From: CAWHMS01 sp963830495
GTDB taxonomy: Bacteria; Actinomycetota; Actinomycetes; Propionibacteriales; Nocardioidaceae
Length of the DNA: 64,000 nucleotides
Assembly: GCA_963830495.1 (NCBI GenBank)
Contig: CAWHMS010000002.1
Coordinates: 806,001-870,000 of the forward strand
Direction of reading: 5' to 3'
Shown here: positions 26,475-35,572 of the stretch, piece after piece
Layout: each line of letters opens with the position of its first letter
Position numbering within the stretch: position 1 is the stretch's first letter
The notes under the pieces: generated by a model
What the model saw: only the letters and a program-made list of their open reading frames with translations
Databases searched by the model: none
Told to the model about the DNA's origin: nothing
Position numbers and translations under genes: made by a program

Positions 26475-27127
26475 CGCTTCACCGCCAGGCGCCGCTCCAG
26501 CACGTTCGCCACGACGGAGATGGCTGCGACGAGCAGGATGTAGAAGAGCACGATGCCGAAGAAGCGGGTCGCGACCTCGTCGGGGAACTGCTCGTTGAGG
26601 TTGCGCATCTGGGCCGTCAGCTCAGGCACTCCGAATGCCGCCGCGACCGAGGTGTTCTTGGCCAGCGCGATGTAGATGTTGGCCATCGGCGGGATCACCG
26701 CGCGGAAGGCTTGCGGCAACACCACGATGCCGAGTGTCTGGTTGAAGCCCATCCCGATGGATCGGGCCGCCTCGGCCTGTCCGGTCGGCACGGTGTTGAC
26801 CCCGGACCGCACCGCCTCACAGATGAAGGCGGAGGTGTAGAGCGACAACGCGACGATCGCGAGGGTCTCGAACGCGGTCCGCCCGGCGACCTGTGGACCC
26901 CCGGTGACGATGATGATGAAGAGCACGACGAGCGGTGTGTTCCGGAAGATGTTGACGTACGACGTGCCGAACGCCCGGTGGACGATGACGGGTGACACCC
27001 GCATCGACCCGAGGATGGTTCCCCACACCGTCGCAATCGCGGCCGACCACAGGAAGAGCTTCACCGTGACCCAGAAGCCGTCAACGATGCGCGGCATCAT
27101 CTCCTGCAGCGCGCCGAAATCGATCAT
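26471..27127 (-). CDS. gluC: glutamate-type ABC transporter permease
   Basis: The 218-residue companion permease, a compact form with four or five hydrophobic segments. The EAA-like loop is PTGQAEAARSIGMGFNQTLGIVVLPQAFR. Paired with gluD it would form the heterodimeric channel of the importer. The ATG at 27127 follows a GGGAAGG site. It is 67 bp downstream of the binding-protein gene. Confidence 0.88.
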   Translation of the reverse strand: MIDFGALQEMMPRIVDGFWVTVKLFLWSAAIATVWGTILGSMRVSPVIVHRAFGTSYVNIFRNTPLVVLFIIIVTGGPQVAGRTAFETLAIVALSLYTSAFICEAVRSGVNTVPTGQAEAARSIGMGFNQTLGIVVLPQAFRAVIPPMANIYIALAKNTSVAAAFGVPELTAQMRNLNEQFPDEVATRFFGIVLFYILLVAAISVVANVLERRLAVKR

Positions 27128-27194
27128 GGTGCCTTCCCGGGGAGGGGAACAGGCGGTGGGCCCGGGTCATGCCCCGGGCCCATCACCTCCGATG

Positions 27195-28076
27195 TCACTG
27201 GCAGGCGTCCAGCTCCGGCGGCTCCGGCGCCTCGACCCCGGACTCACCGAGGGTCGAGTCGAACGCCTCCTGCCAGGTGCCGTCGTCGTACGACTCCTGG
27301 ATGGTCTCGTTGAGGAACTCGCACATGGCGGTGTCATCGGGTGGGAAGTAGCCGATGCCGTACCGCTCCTCGCTGAACGGTTCCCCGACGACCTCGAGGT
27401 TGTCCGGGTCCTGAGCTGCGTAGCCGAGCAGGATCGCGCCGTCGGTCGTCACGGCGTCGACGTTGCCGTTCTGCAGCTGGGTCACGCACTCGGAGTAGGT
27501 GTCGAAGCCGGCCGGGTTGGCGCCGTACTCCTCCTCGACTGTGATGATCGATGTCGAGCCGGTGACGGAGCAGACCCGCTTGCCATCGAGGTCTTCAGGG
27601 CCGGCGATGCTGTCGTCGTCGGCGGCGACGAGCAGCTGCTGGCCGGTCACGTAGTACGGTCCCGCCTGGCCGACGATCGCCCGGCGTTCGGGGGTGATCG
27701 AGTACGACGCGATCACGATGTCGACCGTGCCGTTCTCGAGGAAGGGCTCGCGGTTGTCGGAGATCGTCTGCTCCCAGGTGATGTCCTCCTCGGCGATGCC
27801 CAGGTTGGCGGCGACGATCTTGCCCATCTCGACATCGAAGCCCTCGGGGGTCTCTTCGCCGGGCGGCAGGAAGCCCAGATTGGGCTGGTCGAACTTCACT
27901 CCAATGGTGATCTCGCCGGCATCGGCCAGCTCGGCCATCGTCGTCCCGGACTCGAACTCCGGGTTCTCCTCCACCGCGACATCGGTGCCGCCGCCGTCGT
28001 CGTCGTCTCCGCAGCCGGCCACGACGAGCGCCAGTACGGCGCACGCCGCGAACGCCGTGAATTTTCGTGATCTCAT
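27195..28076 (-). CDS. gluB: glutamate-type ABC substrate-binding lipoprotein
   Basis: A 293-residue type II periplasmic-binding-protein lipoprotein. The signal peptide ends in a lipobox VVAGC (Cys22) followed by an acidic linker. The family 3 region reads LGFLPPGEETPEGFDVEMGKI. Later features are GTVDIVIASYSITPERR, containing the acidic/Arg ligand-binding pattern of amino-acid binders, and DGKRVCSVTGSTS. Two late cysteines may form a disulfide. The start ATG is preceded by AAGGGGAG. Confidence 0.9.
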   Translation of the reverse strand: MRSRKFTAFAACAVLALVVAGCGDDDDGGGTDVAVEENPEFESGTTMAELADAGEITIGVKFDQPNLGFLPPGEETPEGFDVEMGKIVAANLGIAEEDITWEQTISDNREPFLENGTVDIVIASYSITPERRAIVGQAGPYYVTGQQLLVAADDDSIAGPEDLDGKRVCSVTGSTSIITVEEEYGANPAGFDTYSECVTQLQNGNVDAVTTDGAILLGYAAQDPDNLEVVGEPFSEERYGIGYFPPDDTAMCEFLNETIQESYDDGTWQEAFDSTLGESGVEAPEPPELDACQ

Positions 28077-28130
28077 TCGGACTCCCCTTCGTTGTGACTG
28101 CCGGCTCTCACCGGCACAGGTGCTGTTGCC

Positions 28131-28910
28131 TCAGTGCTTCAGGATCTTGCCGAGGAAGTCCTTGGCTCGATCGGACTTCGGGTTGGTGAAGAACTCCTCG
28201 GGGGTCGCCTCCTCCACGATCCGGCCGTCGGACATGAACACGACCCGGTTGGCCGCCGTGCGGGCGAACCCCATCTCATGCGTGACCACCACCATGGTCA
28301 TGCCGTCCCGCGCGAGCTCGACCATCACGTCGAGCACCTCCTTGATCATCTCGGGATCAAGGGCGGAGGTAGGCTCGTCGAAGAGCATCACCTTCGGCTG
28401 CATGGCCAATGCTCGCGCGATGGCGACCCGCTGCTGCTGCCCACCCGACAGCTGTGCCGGGAACTTGTTCGCCTGGTCGGACACTCCCACCCGGTCGAGC
28501 AGCTTCTGCGCACGCTCCTTGGCGGCCGCGGACTTCTCCTTGCGCACCTTGACCGGGCCGAGCATCACGTTGTCGACCACGGTCTTGTGCGCAAACAGGT
28601 TGAAGGACTGGAAGACCATGCCGACCTCGGCCCGCAGCTGGGCGAGCGCCTTGCCCTCGGCCGGCAGCGGCTCACCATCGAGCGTGATCGTCCCCTTGTC
28701 GATGGGTTCGAGGCGGTTGATCGCCCGGCACAGCGTCGACTTCCCCGAGCCGGACGGCCCGATCACCACCACGACCTCGCCGCGTTCGATCGTCAGGTTG
28801 ATGTCTTGCAGGACGTGCAGCTCCCCAAACCACTTGTCGACGTGGTCGAGGACGACCAGCGGTTCCCCCGGTGAGACGGGGTCGGCGGAGCCTTCGGCTG
28901 GTGCGGCCAT
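28131..28910 (-). CDS. gluA: glutamate-type ABC transporter ATPase
   Basis: A 259-residue ATPase of the polar amino-acid importer: Walker A GPSGSGKST, Q-loop VFQSFNLF, signature LSGGQQQRVAIARAL, Walker B VMLFDEPTSALD and H-loop VVVTHEMGFA. The ATG at 28910 is preceded by TAGGTT (28918-28923, minus strand) with 7 nt between, so the mRNA is probably leaderless. A TTG 9 bp earlier is in frame but less likely. First gene of the four-gene operon. Confidence 0.9.
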   Translation of the reverse strand: MAAPAEGSADPVSPGEPLVVLDHVDKWFGELHVLQDINLTIERGEVVVVIGPSGSGKSTLCRAINRLEPIDKGTITLDGEPLPAEGKALAQLRAEVGMVFQSFNLFAHKTVVDNVMLGPVKVRKEKSAAAKERAQKLLDRVGVSDQANKFPAQLSGGQQQRVAIARALAMQPKVMLFDEPTSALDPEMIKEVLDVMVELARDGMTMVVVTHEMGFARTAANRVVFMSDGRIVEEATPEEFFTNPKSDRAKDFLGKILKH

Positions 28911-28973
28911 GACCTGCAACCTAGCGACCCGCGGCGGCGGGCGCCATACCCGTGCACACGGCGAGTCGCGCGA

Positions 28974-30797
28974 TCACGACCCAGCGTGCTGATCGTGTCC
29001 GTCCTGTGACACCTGAGCCCGTGACACCTGAGGCGGTGGCCGGTCCCAGCTTGGGCTCGACGAAGGGGGATTGATCGTGTCGCTGCACAGTCTCGCCGTG
29101 CTCGCGGGCACGGTCTCAGCCGGAATCTTCGTCGTAGCTATCTGCCGATGCTGCTCAAGGCGTTCCGGACCAAGGACCTGCGGCCCTACAGCGTTGGTCA
29201 GCTGGTGATGGCCAACGTCGGCCACGTGGTCTACTCCGCCTACGCGGTGAGCCTGCCGATCGGGCCGATCGCGGGCCTGCACGGCTTCTACGTCGTCAGC
29301 ACGGCGCTGATGCTGGTCTGATACGTCCGCTACCGACGCCGGCATTGGCACCGTCCGGTAGTCGCGGCGGTGCAGTCGTCGGGTCTTCCACCAGTAGCGC
29401 CAGGTGAAGCCGGGCCAGATGGCGACGTTGCGACCGTGCTCGTCGAGGTACCAACTGGCGCAGCCAGAGTTCCACACCGTGTGGTCGAGGGCGCCGCGCA
29501 CCCTGGTGACGAAGTCGCGTTGTACGTCGTCGCGCACCTCGACGTACCCAGTCTGCTCGAGCAACCCGAGCGCACCCATCACGTGAGCCACCTGAGTCTC
29601 GATCATGAAGATCATCGAGCTGTGACCGAGTCCGGTGTTGGGTCCGACCAGCATGAACAGGTTGGGGAATCCGTGCACGGAAACCCCGAGGTAGGCGTTC
29701 TCGCCGTCGCGACGCCATTCAGCAGGAAGGCTTCGCCCGTCTCGCCCCGTCACGGGGAGCCGGGTGAGGTTTCCGCTCACGACGAAGCCGGTGGCGTAGA
29801 CGATCACGTCGGCTGGTCGCTCCACGCCGTCGGCCGCGATCACGCCGGACGCCGTCAGCCCCGTGACGGCCGCCGTCACGAGCTCGACGTCATCGCGCTG
29901 CAAGGTCGGGTACCAGTCGCTGGAGATGAGGATGCGCTTGCACCCGATCTGATAGTCGGGCGTCACTCGCGCGGCAAGCACCGGGTCGTGTACCTGGTGG
30001 GCGATGTGACGCCGAGCCATCCACTCGGCGCCCCTCATGATCCGCGGGCTGACGGTGAAGCCGAGGACCGCCGCTTCCCGCATCCAGTAGATCAACCAGC
30101 GGGAGGCGCGCTGCGCCATCGGTACGTGGGCGAACACCCGCCGCTCCCGCTCGGTCAGGGGGCGGTCGCCGCGTGGGATGACCCACGGCGCGGTGCGTTG
30201 GTACACGTCCACCTGGGCGGCCCGGCCCGCGATCTCGGGCACGAGCTGGATGGCGCTGGCACCGGTGCCGACCACGGCGACGCGCTTCCCGGTGAGGTCG
30301 ACGTCGTCTCGCCATCGTGCCGAGTGGAAGGCGACGCCGGCGTAACTCTCGGTGCCGGGCACGCGAGGCATGCTCGGCTGGTGCAGGGCGCCCACCCCCA
30401 TCACGAGGGCAGCTGCGACCCAACGCTCCACACCGTCGACCTCGATCCGCCAGACGCCGGCCACCTCGTCGTAACGAGCCGCCGTCACCCGGTGCCGGTA
30501 GCGGACGTGGGGCGTGACGCCGTACCGGTCGGCGCATGCGCGCAGGTAGTCCCAGATCTCCTGCTGTGGTGAGAACCTCCGTGACCAACGGGGGTTGGGA
30601 GCGAAGGAGTACGAGTAGAGATGGGACTGTACGTCGCAGGCAGCGCCGGGGTAGGTGTTGTCCCGCCAGGTGCCCCCGAGGTCGTCAGCCTGCTCAAGGA
30701 TCACGAAGTCGTCGCGACCGGACTGCTTCAGCTTGATGCCCATGCAGATGCCTGCGAAGCCGCTGCCGACGACGACGACTTGCCGGTGCTCGATCAC
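28974..30797 (-). CDS. flavin monooxygenase, Baeyer-Villiger-like, with a read-through tail
   Basis: The first 487 or so residues are a class B flavoprotein monooxygenase: GSGFAGICMGIKL (FAD), LGGTWRDNTYPGAACD (the motif shared by Baeyer-Villiger enzymes), YAGVAFHSARW (the fingerprint, with Tyr for the usual Phe), VVGTGASAIQ (NADPH) and YATGF. It could oxidise ketones or related xenobiotics. The last 120 residues (Asp/Gln/Arg/His-rich) have no such pattern and lie antisense to a decayed PQ-loop gene, so the original stop near 29335 was probably lost. The GTG at 30797 follows a -10-like TACGTT by 6 nt. An ATG-less extension of 17 codons upstream is possible. Confidence 0.8.
   Translation of the reverse strand: MIEHRQVVVVGSGFAGICMGIKLKQSGRDDFVILEQADDLGGTWRDNTYPGAACDVQSHLYSYSFAPNPRWSRRFSPQQEIWDYLRACADRYGVTPHVRYRHRVTAARYDEVAGVWRIEVDGVERWVAAALVMGVGALHQPSMPRVPGTESYAGVAFHSARWRDDVDLTGKRVAVVGTGASAIQLVPEIAGRAAQVDVYQRTAPWVIPRGDRPLTERERRVFAHVPMAQRASRWLIYWMREAAVLGFTVSPRIMRGAEWMARRHIAHQVHDPVLAARVTPDYQIGCKRILISSDWYPTLQRDDVELVTAAVTGLTASGVIAADGVERPADVIVYATGFVVSGNLTRLPVTGRDGRSLPAEWRRDGENAYLGVSVHGFPNLFMLVGPNTGLGHSSMIFMIETQVAHVMGALGLLEQTGYVEVRDDVQRDFVTRVRGALDHTVWNSGCASWYLDEHGRNVAIWPGFTWRYWWKTRRLHRRDYRTVPMPASVADVSDQHQRRADDVEAVQARDRPDRQAHRVGGVDHVADVGHHQLTNAVGPQVLGPERLEQHRQIATTKIPAETVPASTARLCSDTINPPSSSPSWDRPPPQVSRAQVSQDGHDQHAGS
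29077..29345 (+). pseudogene. decayed PQ-loop / SemiSWEET-like small membrane protein
   Basis: From the GTG at 29077 the frame reads SLHSLAVLAGTVSAGIFVV and then breaks. One base back, at about 29136, it continues as SYLPMLLKAFRTKDLRPYS, a middle helix MANVGHVVYSAYAVSLP, and GLHGFYVVSTALMLV. It then meets TGA (29319-29321) where a Trp is expected before YVRYR. Thus one deletion and one nonsense change have broken a protein of about 90 residues resembling the PQ-loop family. It overlaps the antisense monooxygenase frame. Confidence 0.65.
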
Positions 30798-30844
30798 TCG
30801 CCGAACGTAACACCGCTGGTGGAGCCGGGACGACGGCTCCGCGC

Positions 30845-31264
30845 TCAAGCCCGGGCGGCCTCGGACTTCACGATTGCCGACAGGAGGTGCATCTCCACGA
30901 TCCGTCCGTCACGGACCCGGTAGGCGGTGAGCCACTCGACGTTGCGTCGGTACGGCGCGTCCAGCAACCGCCCGTCGTCGTCATGGGAGATGTGCCCGCC
31001 GGCGTGGGCACGCACGGCCACCCAGTCGCCGACCTCGACGGTCTCCTGGACGTCGACGTGCCAGTCGGGCCGATCGCGCACCTCCCAGCGATAGAAGTCA
31101 CGGAGCTTGTCGATGTCGCTGGGCCACCCGGGTCCGCTGGCTCGATAGTCCGGCGCGACCATGTCGTCGACTGCGCTCAGGTCCTTGTCGTTGACGACGC
31201 GCTGCAAGTAGCGCCGAATGAGTTGCCCGAGGTCATCGGCCGCCATGCGGACCGATGCTGCCAT
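30845..31264 (-). CDS. SnoaL-like / NTF2-fold protein
   Basis: A protein of about 139 residues with a single NTF2-like alpha-beta domain: LGQLIRRYLQRVVNDKDL, VDDMVAPDYRA, a Trp-rich middle (YRWEVRDRPDWHVDVQETVEVGDWV) and the final strands MEWLTAY-like region and DGRIVEMHLL. Family members are polyketide cyclases, isomerases or accessory proteins. The exact start is uncertain: ATG at 31264 (chosen; TATGTT -10 nearby) or 31246. It is divergent from the luciferase-like gene. Confidence 0.75.
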   Translation of the reverse strand: MAASVRMAADDLGQLIRRYLQRVVNDKDLSAVDDMVAPDYRASGPGWPSDIDKLRDFYRWEVRDRPDWHVDVQETVEVGDWVAVRAHAGGHISHDDDGRLLDAPYRRNVEWLTAYRVRDGRIVEMHLLSAIVKSEAARA

Positions 31265-31312
31265 ACCGAGCCGGAGGGCAACATAGATCAAGTAGTTGTC
31301 GGAGTGGGCACC

Positions 31313-31318
31313 TAGGGT
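31313..31318 (+). promoter_or_regulatory. leaderless promoter of the LLM oxidoreductase gene
   Basis: TAGGGT stands 7 nt before the ATG at 31326, with no ribosome-binding site. A -10-like TATGTT for the divergent SnoaL-like gene is at 31280-31285 on the other strand. Confidence 0.55.
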
Positions 31319-31325
31319 TTGGACC

Positions 31326-32180
31326 ATGAGATTCGGTTTCGTGATCCCGTACGCCGACGCGCGCGAGTTCGCCGACCTGGCGGCGCTGGGGGAGCAGCAC
31401 GGGTGGGACGCGGTGTTCACCTGGGAGTCGCTGTGGGGAGTTGACGCCTGGGTCTCGTTGGCGGCCGCAGCCACGCAGACCCAACGGATCCGGCTCGGCA
31501 CCCTGCTGACGCCGGTGCCACGGCACAAGCCATGGGACCTCGCGACGAAGGTGCGCACGGTCGACACGCTCAGCGGCGGCCGGGTGATCATGGGCGCCGG
31601 GCTGGGAGCGCTGCACGGCGGTTGGACGGCCTTCGAGGCCGACGAGGGGCGGCGTACTCGGGTGGAGAAGCTCGAGGACGGCCTCGCGATCTACGCGGGC
31701 CTGATGGAGGGGCAGCCGTTCGGCTACGAAGGCAAGCACTACTCGGCTCAGCCGACCGACTTCATGCTGCCGCCGCCGCCCGTGCAGCGACCTCGGCCGC
31801 CGGTCTGGCTGGTGGGAGCTCACATGGTGGGGCGGGAGCGGCAGCCGTCGCTCGCCCGGGCCGCCCGATGGGACGGCCTACTGCCGCAGATCGTGCACGA
31901 CGAGCAGCGCTCCGACTCGGTCGACATCGCCGACTTCGCCGCTACGGTGGCTCTCGTGCGGGCGCTGCGCGAGGATGCGGGCTTGGCCTGGGACGGCTAC
32001 GACGTGGTCATCGAGGCCGACAGCAGCGGCGAGTTCGTCACGCTCGAGCCCAACCAGCCCGGCCCGTGGGAGCAGGCCGGTGCGACCTGGTGGGTCGAGA
32101 GCTGGTGGAGCCTCGAGGCGGGTGCGGCCGGTCATGCCGAGCTGCGTCGTCGGATCGAGGCCGGCCCGCCGACAGCCTGA
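31326..32180 (+). CDS. LLM-class (luciferase-like) flavin/F420 oxidoreductase
   Basis: A 284-residue TIM-barrel protein. It begins RFGFVIPYADAREFADLAALGEQHGWDAVFTWE and has RIRLGTLLTPVPRHKPWDLA and GGRVIMGAGLGALHGGWTAF, all typical of the bacterial luciferase-like family. Actinobacterial members often use coenzyme F420, but the cofactor cannot be decided here. It lies beside the SnoaL-like and monooxygenase genes, so all three could act on one catabolic substrate; this is inference. It converges on the serine hydrolase. Confidence 0.85.
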   Translation: MRFGFVIPYADAREFADLAALGEQHGWDAVFTWESLWGVDAWVSLAAAATQTQRIRLGTLLTPVPRHKPWDLATKVRTVDTLSGGRVIMGAGLGALHGGWTAFEADEGRRTRVEKLEDGLAIYAGLMEGQPFGYEGKHYSAQPTDFMLPPPPVQRPRPPVWLVGAHMVGRERQPSLARAARWDGLLPQIVHDEQRSDSVDIADFAATVALVRALREDAGLAWDGYDVVIEADSSGEFVTLEPNQPGPWEQAGATWWVESWWSLEAGAAGHAELRRRIEAGPPTA

Positions 32181-32246
32181 CCTCCGGCCGAGACGCCACC
32201 GTGTTCCCGTCGAGTGGTCATGTTGTTCCGACCGCCGGCCGGGTCG

Positions 32247-33590
32247 TCACAGCCACTCGCCGAAGGCCAATGGCTCCCGCGTGAAGAGGTAGGTGGCCCA
32301 GTTCAGTCTCGTCACCACGCCGCCGTCGGCGCGAGTGATGCGCAGCAGCTCGCCGGCTTCGCGGCCGGACTCGGTGCGGTACACGTCGTCGTCCACTTTG
32401 ACGAAGATCGACGGCGGTGTGGACTCCGGCATCGCCTCACCGCGTGCCTGCAGACCGCCCTCGACGACGCTGAACGTGAAGGGCTGGCCCTCGGAGAACC
32501 AGCGCCCGAGCACGCCGCGCAGCTGCTCGGGCACCTCTCGCCCAGGGGTCCACGGTTCGGGCTCGACCGGCTCGTGCTCGATCGCGTACGTCGCCAGCTC
32601 GATCGCAAAGGTCGCGGGCGGCGGCGACGAGGTGGCGTTCATGAGCACCACCCCTCCAGTCCCTGACTCGCGATGCACGAACAGGCCCGAGATGTGCCCT
32701 GGCATCCCACCGGTGTGGCCGACAAAGGTCCGGTTGGCCGACCTGCCGAGCATCAGACCCAGGCCCCACGCGAGCTGCCAGCCCTCGAGATCTGCCACGA
32801 TCTGCGGCTGGCACATCTCCTCCACCGTGTCGGCCGCCAACACCTCCTCCGCGGGCTCGGCGAGGAAGCCCGCCCACGTTGCGAGGTCGCGCGCCGTACT
32901 CGCCAACGCCCCAGCCGACGCCAGCGCTTTGATGTCGAGCACCGGCTCGAGCACCGGGACATCGGTGTAGGGCGGCAGGTAGTAGCCCGTGGCGTGTGGT
33001 GCCTGCAGGGCAACCGTCGTACGTCGCATCTCCAGCGGATCGAGGATGCGCGCCTGCAGGCTCTGCTGCCACGAGCGACCGTCCACCCGGGCGACGATCT
33101 CGCCGAGCATCGAGTAGCACAGGTTCGAGTAGTGGTGCCGATGGTGTGGGCGATGAACCCGCTCCGCCTCGTTCCAGCCCTCGACGAGCTCGACGCGGTC
33201 GGGGTAGCGCAGTGTGTCCCAGATGTCGCCGACAGGCTCACGCTGCATGCCGGTCACGTGACTGAGCATCTGCCGCACCGTGATGCCGTGATGGGTGCTC
33301 TCGGGGATCAACGCCTCCACGGCGTCGTCGAGAGACAGCTTGCCCTCGTCGCGCAATGCCATGATCAGCACGGCGGTGAAGGTCTTGGTAATCGATGCGA
33401 TGAGGAACTGGGTGTCACTGTTGAGCTGGCGGTCGGGATGGTCGAGGTCGGCGACGCCGACGGCACTGTCCCACGCCAGGGCGCCGTCGCGGATGACGCC
33501 GCCGACGAGTCCGGGAACCCTGCCCGTGCGCTGGCGGTCGAGAAGGATGCGGCGGAGCTCTCGCTGGGAGGTGGGCGCGAAGTCGGTCAT
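32247..33590 (-). CDS. serine hydrolase of the class C beta-lactamase family
   Basis: A 447-residue protein with the penicillin-binding-protein/AmpC-like fold. Motifs: SITK with nucleophile Ser66 and Lys69, YSN in the HHYSNLCYSML stretch, and HTGG near residue 300. The domain ends near residue 335, followed by a C-terminal beta-rich extension (about 350-447) as in lipocalin-like-tailed members. No signal peptide is seen, so a cytoplasmic esterase or peptidase is more likely than a lactamase. The substrate is unknown. Confidence 0.85.
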   Translation of the reverse strand: MTDFAPTSQRELRRILLDRQRTGRVPGLVGGVIRDGALAWDSAVGVADLDHPDRQLNSDTQFLIASITKTFTAVLIMALRDEGKLSLDDAVEALIPESTHHGITVRQMLSHVTGMQREPVGDIWDTLRYPDRVELVEGWNEAERVHRPHHRHHYSNLCYSMLGEIVARVDGRSWQQSLQARILDPLEMRRTTVALQAPHATGYYLPPYTDVPVLEPVLDIKALASAGALASTARDLATWAGFLAEPAEEVLAADTVEEMCQPQIVADLEGWQLAWGLGLMLGRSANRTFVGHTGGMPGHISGLFVHRESGTGGVVLMNATSSPPPATFAIELATYAIEHEPVEPEPWTPGREVPEQLRGVLGRWFSEGQPFTFSVVEGGLQARGEAMPESTPPSIFVKVDDDVYRTESGREAGELLRITRADGGVVTRLNWATYLFTREPLAFGEWL

Positions 33591-33630
33591 GAACCGGACT
33601 CTAGCGAGGCCGTCATCAGCCCGACACAGG

Positions 33631-35049
33631 TCAGTCGCGGATCTCCTCGGGGTGCCTGAAGCCCGTCGGCTTGGCGCGAACGCCGCGGTTCCACAGCCAG
33701 GTCAAGACCCACAGCACGACGCCGAGCGCCAGTAGCCATCCGGCCACCTGGTACTGCGCTGAGTCACGGTCGGTCCATGGCCCCACGAGGAATGCACAGC
33801 TCAGAGCACCCAGCACCGGGATCAGCGTAGGTGCCCGGAAGTGCTGGTGGCCGACGTCGTCGCGGCGCAGCACCAGGACGACCACGTTGACGATCGTGAA
33901 GACGCCGAGCAGCAAGAGTGCCGTCGTGCCACCCAGGGTGACGACCCCATCCTCGCTGATGATGGTGGTGACGGCGATGATGAGCCCGAAGGCGATCAGT
34001 GTCGTGAAGATGATGCTGACGTACGGCGTACGCCGGACCGGGTGGACGCGCGACAGTGAGCGCGGAAGCACATCCTCCTTGCCCATGCCGTACAACAGTC
34101 GGCTGGCCATCAGCATGTTGATCAGCGCGGAGTTCGCCACCGCGAACATGGCGATGAACGGGAAGATGTCGTCAGCCGGCAGATCGGGTGCTCCGACTTC
34201 GACGACGCGCAGCAGTGCTGTGTCCCCGGCCGCTTCGAGTTGGCCGACCGGTACGACGGCCACCGCCGAGATCGCGACCAACACGTAGATCGCACCGGTG
34301 ATGCCGAGGCCGGTGAACATGACCTTGGGGAAGGTTGTGGACGGCTCCTCGGTCTCCTCGGCCATGTTGACGGAGTCCTCGAAGCCCACCATGGCGAAGA
34401 AGGCCAGGGTGGTCGCGGTGGTCACGGCGAGGAAGACGCCCTTGTCCTCCGCGGTCTCGAACATCGTGACGCGTCCGAAGTCGGCCTCTCCCTGGGTCAT
34501 AGCCCACAGGCCGACCAGGATGACGATCAACAGACCAGACAGCTCGACCAACGTCAGCACCACGTTGGCTTTGACGCTCTCGCCCACGCCACGCAGGTTC
34601 ACGGCGGCGACCAGCGCCATGAAGGCGAGCGCCGCGATCGTCAACGTGCCCGAGCCCCACTCCTGGTTGAGGCCCTCGCCCAGGAAGCTGGCGAAGGCGT
34701 TCGCCGCGGTCGATGCAGAGGTGATGCCGGAGCACATCACGGTGAAGCACACCATGAAGGTCAGGAAGTGGATCCCGAAGGCTCGGTGGGTGTAAAGGGC
34801 CGCGCCGGCCGCCTGGGGATACTTCGTCACCAGCTCGAGATACGAGAACGCCGTGATGGTCGCGACGACGAAGGCGACGAGAAACGGCACCCATGCGGCG
34901 CCACCGACCTCGGCGGCAACCGAGCCGGTCAGTGCATAGACACCGGTGCCGAGGATGTCGCCGATGATGAAGAGCAACAGCAGCCTCGAGCCCATCACCC
35001 GCTTCAGTGCGGGCTGCTGGTGCGCTCGATCAACCGTGGTGTCGGTCAT
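33631..35049 (-). CDS. APC-family amino-acid permease
   Basis: A 472-residue transporter with 12 to 13 predicted helices. The first helix shows the IGDILGTGVYALTG pattern of the amino-acid/polyamine/organocation superfamily. Then follow FVVATITAFSYLELVTKYPQA and, in helix 6, FFAMVGFEDSVNMAEET, a conserved loop. The C-terminus is short and basic. The substrate is unknown. The gene is 15 bp downstream of a YtxH-like gene on the same strand, so the two may be cotranscribed. Confidence 0.86.
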   Translation of the reverse strand: MTDTTVDRAHQQPALKRVMGSRLLLLFIIGDILGTGVYALTGSVAAEVGGAAWVPFLVAFVVATITAFSYLELVTKYPQAAGAALYTHRAFGIHFLTFMVCFTVMCSGITSASTAANAFASFLGEGLNQEWGSGTLTIAALAFMALVAAVNLRGVGESVKANVVLTLVELSGLLIVILVGLWAMTQGEADFGRVTMFETAEDKGVFLAVTTATTLAFFAMVGFEDSVNMAEETEEPSTTFPKVMFTGLGITGAIYVLVAISAVAVVPVGQLEAAGDTALLRVVEVGAPDLPADDIFPFIAMFAVANSALINMLMASRLLYGMGKEDVLPRSLSRVHPVRRTPYVSIIFTTLIAFGLIIAVTTIISEDGVVTLGGTTALLLLGVFTIVNVVVLVLRRDDVGHQHFRAPTLIPVLGALSCAFLVGPWTDRDSAQYQVAGWLLALGVVLWVLTWLWNRGVRAKPTGFRHPEEIRD

Positions 35050-35063
35050 GGTGCGAAGTCCGG

Positions 35064-35378
35064 TCAGCTGGTGCTGGTCGCTCTTGGCGTCGTATCTGCC
35101 GGACCGCGGGAGTTGGTTTCGGCGGGCGCATCGTCGGAGCTCAGCTTGGTCTTGGCTGCCTCGGTGGCCTGCTTCGCGGCGTCGCTGACCTTCTCGGTGA
35201 CGACAGGTGCGGCCGCCTTGATCGCATCACCGGCGTCGGACACTTTCGTCTGGACGGGCTCGGACTGCCACAGCTCCTGGCTCTTGGTCTTGATCTGCTC
35301 GTATCGGGTTCGCCCTGCGCGCGAGCCGAGGACGTAACCGACGCCTACGCCGGTTAGGAAGACAAGCTTGGTCCGCAC
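35064..35378 (-). CDS. YtxH-like small envelope protein
   Basis: A 104-residue protein with one short N-terminal hydrophobic segment (LVFLTGVGVGYVLGS) ending in RAGRTRYEQI, the hallmark of YtxH/actinobacterial relatives. An amphipathic helical region rich in Ala, Lys and Asp (about 35-85) and a Thr/Ser/Pro-rich tail follow. The function is unknown; such proteins are often stress-linked. The start ATG at 35378 has GAGTGG upstream on the minus strand. Confidence 0.75.
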   Translation of the reverse strand: MRTKLVFLTGVGVGYVLGSRAGRTRYEQIKTKSQELWQSEPVQTKVSDAGDAIKAAAPVVTEKVSDAAKQATEAAKTKLSSDDAPAETNSRGPADTTPRATSTS

Positions 35379-35409
35379 GGGATACCACTCCTCTGGGTTG
35401 GGACGATCA

Positions 35410-35572
35410 TCATGTCAGTACCCACGATGCCGCTGACCATGCAGGGTCGCCAGCCGACTGCGAACCGTAGGACTCCTCGCGGACGACAGTCGCCCCTGCG
35501 TCGACCAGCTCGGAAGCCTTCGCCCGGATGAGCCGTGCGCGCTCGGTCAACTCCCAGGGCGGGCTAGCCGCT
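35410..35572 (-). pseudogene. 3' remnant of a VOC-family (glyoxalase-like) gene
   Basis: Between the YtxH-like gene and vapC the minus strand carries a frame without a start. It reads SPPWELTERARLIRAKASEL then VDAGATVVREESYG, which resembles the C-terminal half of bacterial VOC proteins (the Glu/Arg-rich helix, then GATVVREE). It ends at 35410-35412. The usual closing HVVMLDPEGNEF-like strand is not recognisable and no N-terminal half exists; the upstream side is occupied by vapC. Confidence 0.5.
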
